A DNA stretch of 6,860 nucleotides, from the NCBI GenBank assembly GCA_002483865.1, contig DLIT01000123.1:1496-8355 (forward strand), in the 5' to 3' direction. The notes under the pieces were generated by a model. The model saw only the letters and a program-made list of their open reading frames with translations. It ran no database searches and had not been told where the DNA came from. Shown here in pieces: positions 5,806 through 6,860 of the stretch (positions are counted from its first letter, which is position 1; the number at the start of each line of letters is the position of its first letter). The position numbers and the translations under genes were made by a program. The stretch comes from Brevundimonas sp. UBA7635 (GTDB taxonomy: Bacteria; Pseudomonadota; Alphaproteobacteria; Caulobacterales; Caulobacteraceae).

Positions 5806-6714
5806 ATGTCCGAGAACTTCCTGTCCGAAATTTTGCCGCAACTGGCGTCAGGGGCGGCCCATACCCTGGCCCTGGGCTTCAGCTTTGATGGCCATGATAA
5901 CAAGGGCCTGCGCCTGCGGCTGCCCTATCGCGATGATCTGATCGGCGATCCCGGGACCGGAGTACTGGCAGGTGGCCTGGTGACGACCCTGCTTGATCAT
6001 GTCGGAGGCCTTGCGGTCTGGAAGGCTCTGGGCACCTATCAGCCTATCGCTACCCTGGATCTGCGGGTGGACTATATGCGGGCGGCACAGCCCGGCCGTG
6101 ATCTGCTGGCCCAGGCCTATTGCTACAAACTGACCAGCAACATCGCCTTCGTGCGCGCCTTTGCCTTCGAGGACGACGCCGCCGATCCGGTCGCCGCATC
6201 CCAGGCCACCTATATCATCACTGCGGATGCCGGACGCCGTGTGCCGGGCAGCAGCCGCAGCCCCCGCGCCAGCGCCTCGCCCCAATACGCGCCCCAGACC
6301 TATGGCACGGGCGACGGCCCGCTACAGGCCATCCCCTATGCCAACTTCCTGGGCCTGAAGACCCAGAGCAATGGCGACGAGCTGACCGTCATCATGCCCT
6401 ATTCGGATCATCTGATCGGCAATCCCATGCTGCCGGCCCTGCATGGCGGCACCACTGCGGCCCTGCTGGAGATGACGGCCGTGGCCCAGCTGGCGACCAG
6501 CTATCCGCGCCCCCGCCTGCCCCGCGTCATCAATGTCACGGCGGCCTATCTGCGCACGGGAAGGCCTGAAACCGTCTTCGCCCGCGCCCGCATCAACAAG
6601 GCCGGTCGAAGGGTCGCCCAGGTGCTGGTCGAGGCCTGGCAGACGAACCGCGATCATCCAATTGCAACCCTGACCGCGCATTTCCTGCTGGACGAAGCAA
6701 CCGACACAACTTGA
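5806..6714 (+). CDS. Tandem hotdog-fold protein, PaaI/acyl-CoA thioesterase-like
   Basis: This 302-residue protein contains two similar hotdog domains. Domain 1 (about 10-142) has RLPYRDDLIGDPGTGVLAGG (38-57) with D64 following. Domain 2 (about 172-296) has MPYSDHLIGNPMLPALHGG (197-215) with E222 following. The paired LPYRDDLIGDP/MPYSDHLIGNP motifs show internal duplication. In PaaI-type thioesterases the HGG and a nearby acidic residue shape the active site; domain 2 keeps HGG while domain 1 reads AGG, so the sites are unlikely to be equivalent. The Ser/Arg/Pro-rich linker (about 147-165) looks flexible. The likely role is cytosolic hydrolysis of an acyl-CoA, substrate unknown. GAGG at 5797-5800, 5 bases before ATG 5806, sets the start; an in-frame ATG at 5713 falls inside the stem-loop and would add 31 unlikely residues. 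It follows the kinase-like gene by 117 bases on the same strand. Confidence 0.88.
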   Translation: MSENFLSEILPQLASGAAHTLALGFSFDGHDNKGLRLRLPYRDDLIGDPGTGVLAGGLVTTLLDHVGGLAVWKALGTYQPIATLDLRVDYMRAAQPGRDLLAQAYCYKLTSNIAFVRAFAFEDDAADPVAASQATYIITADAGRRVPGSSRSPRASASPQYAPQTYGTGDGPLQAIPYANFLGLKTQSNGDELTVIMPYSDHLIGNPMLPALHGGTTAALLEMTAVAQLATSYPRPRLPRVINVTAAYLRTGRPETVFARARINKAGRRVAQVLVEAWQTNRDHPIATLTAHFLLDEATDTT

Positions 6715-6724
6715 CCGGGTTTCG

Positions 6725-6732
6725 TTAACCAT
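6725..6732 (+). promoter_or_regulatory. CtrA half-site-type motif TTAACCAT
   Basis: TTAACCAT begins 11 bases after the thioesterase stop, in an AT-rich gap of about 109 bases. This 8-mer has been described as a CtrA-associated motif in Caulobacter. Alone it would be weak; it counts because two further TTAA pairs follow before the next gene. Confidence 0.4.
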
Positions 6733-6774
6733 AAAAAGTGCGAAATAAGGTAAAAAATCTACTACCAAAAAGCC

Positions 6775-6788
6775 TTAACCCGTATTAA
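6775..6788 (+). promoter_or_regulatory. TTAA-N6-TTAA, near-consensus CtrA-type site
   Basis: TTAACCCGTATTAA has two TTAA half-sites separated by six bases, one fewer than the canonical seven. It lies 36 bases before the ATG at 6824. It could be a weaker CtrA site or part of the core promoter (TTAACC as a -35-like element). Spacing makes full CtrA affinity uncertain. Confidence 0.4.
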
Positions 6789-6805
6789 GACTTCCCTGCA
6801 TTTTA

Positions 6806-6821
6806 TTAATGAGGGGTTAAC
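6806..6821 (+). promoter_or_regulatory. Perfect CtrA-type site TTAA-N7-TTAAC overlapping the ribosome binding site
   Basis: TTAATGAGGGGTTAAC matches the consensus CtrA site TTAA-N7-TTAA exactly, including the trailing C. It ends 2 bases before the ATG at 6824, and its spacer contains the GAGGGG ribosome binding site (6811-6816). A site so close to the start would more naturally block transcription, or mark a nearly leaderless arrangement, than act as a -35-overlapping activator site. Chance occurrence is possible in AT-rich DNA but less likely in this GC-rich genome. The regulator is inferred from consensus only. Confidence 0.6.
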
Positions 6822-6823
6822 CA

Positions 6824-6860
6824 ATGGAACGTGCTGACGTCATCGCCAGTGTCGCTGCTG
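6824..6860 (+). CDS. Start of an unidentified protein (3' end outside the window)
   Basis: ATG 6824 is preceded by GAGGGG (6811-6816) with a 7-base spacing, and the frame stays open to the window end, giving MERADVIASVAA, 12 residues plus one base. The composition fits a hydrophilic cytosolic N-terminus with no signal peptide visible so far. This is too short to name a family. The CtrA-type cluster just upstream suggests cell-cycle control if the organism has CtrA. Confidence 0.6.
   Translation, partial: MERADVIASVAA

Noticed and set aside
4015..5841. Long open frame on the minus strand across the kinase-like gene
   Set aside because: It is fully antisense to a gene with clear domain motifs, its translation shows no recognisable domain, and long antisense frames are expected in GC-rich DNA.

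Overview
The window looks like ordinary chromosome from a GC-rich alphaproteobacterium, most likely of the Caulobacter/Brevundimonas type. This is inferred from high GC with strong third-position G/C bias, the protein style, and an AT-rich region at the right end carrying a perfect TTAA-N7-TTAA site, the recognition sequence of the cell-cycle regulator CtrA. I saw no insertion sequences, phage genes, CRISPR array, tRNA or rRNA, and no gene-free stretch above 300 bases.

Left part (1-935, plus strand): the 3' part of a pirin-family cupin gene, a strong intrinsic terminator, and a small predicted lipoprotein gene.

936-2180 (minus strand): a compact three-gene operon. It encodes a three-segment membrane protein, then an ECF sigma factor, then a short two-segment membrane protein whose start overlaps the sigma stop (ATGA). 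The last is probably the anti-sigma factor. Its stop abuts the lipoprotein stop with no gap. A small gene for a membrane-anchored, cysteine-containing protein (2267-2518, plus) diverges from this operon, and the 86-bp gap between them holds an extended dyad that may be a shared operator.

2515-3866 (minus strand): queC then queE, two enzymes of 7-deazaguanine (preQ0/queuosine) synthesis. QueE makes 7-carboxy-7-deazaguanine and QueC turns it into preQ0. The genes overlap by one base (TGATG). queE overlaps the small membrane-protein gene tail to tail in a shared CTAG.

4075-5688 (plus strand): a gene divergent from queC encodes a soluble protein with a CBS-like pair, a short coiled coil, a histidine-kinase core and a receiver. 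The phosphoacceptor histidine is replaced by glycine and parts of the ATP site are degraded, while all key receiver residues remain. This probable pseudokinase is the most unusual protein here. A tandem hotdog thioesterase-like gene follows (5806-6714).

Right edge (6715-6860): an AT-rich promoter region with clustered CtrA-type sites leads into the first 12 codons of a gene that I cannot identify. The two strongest leads are the histidine-less hybrid kinase and this CtrA-type control region.
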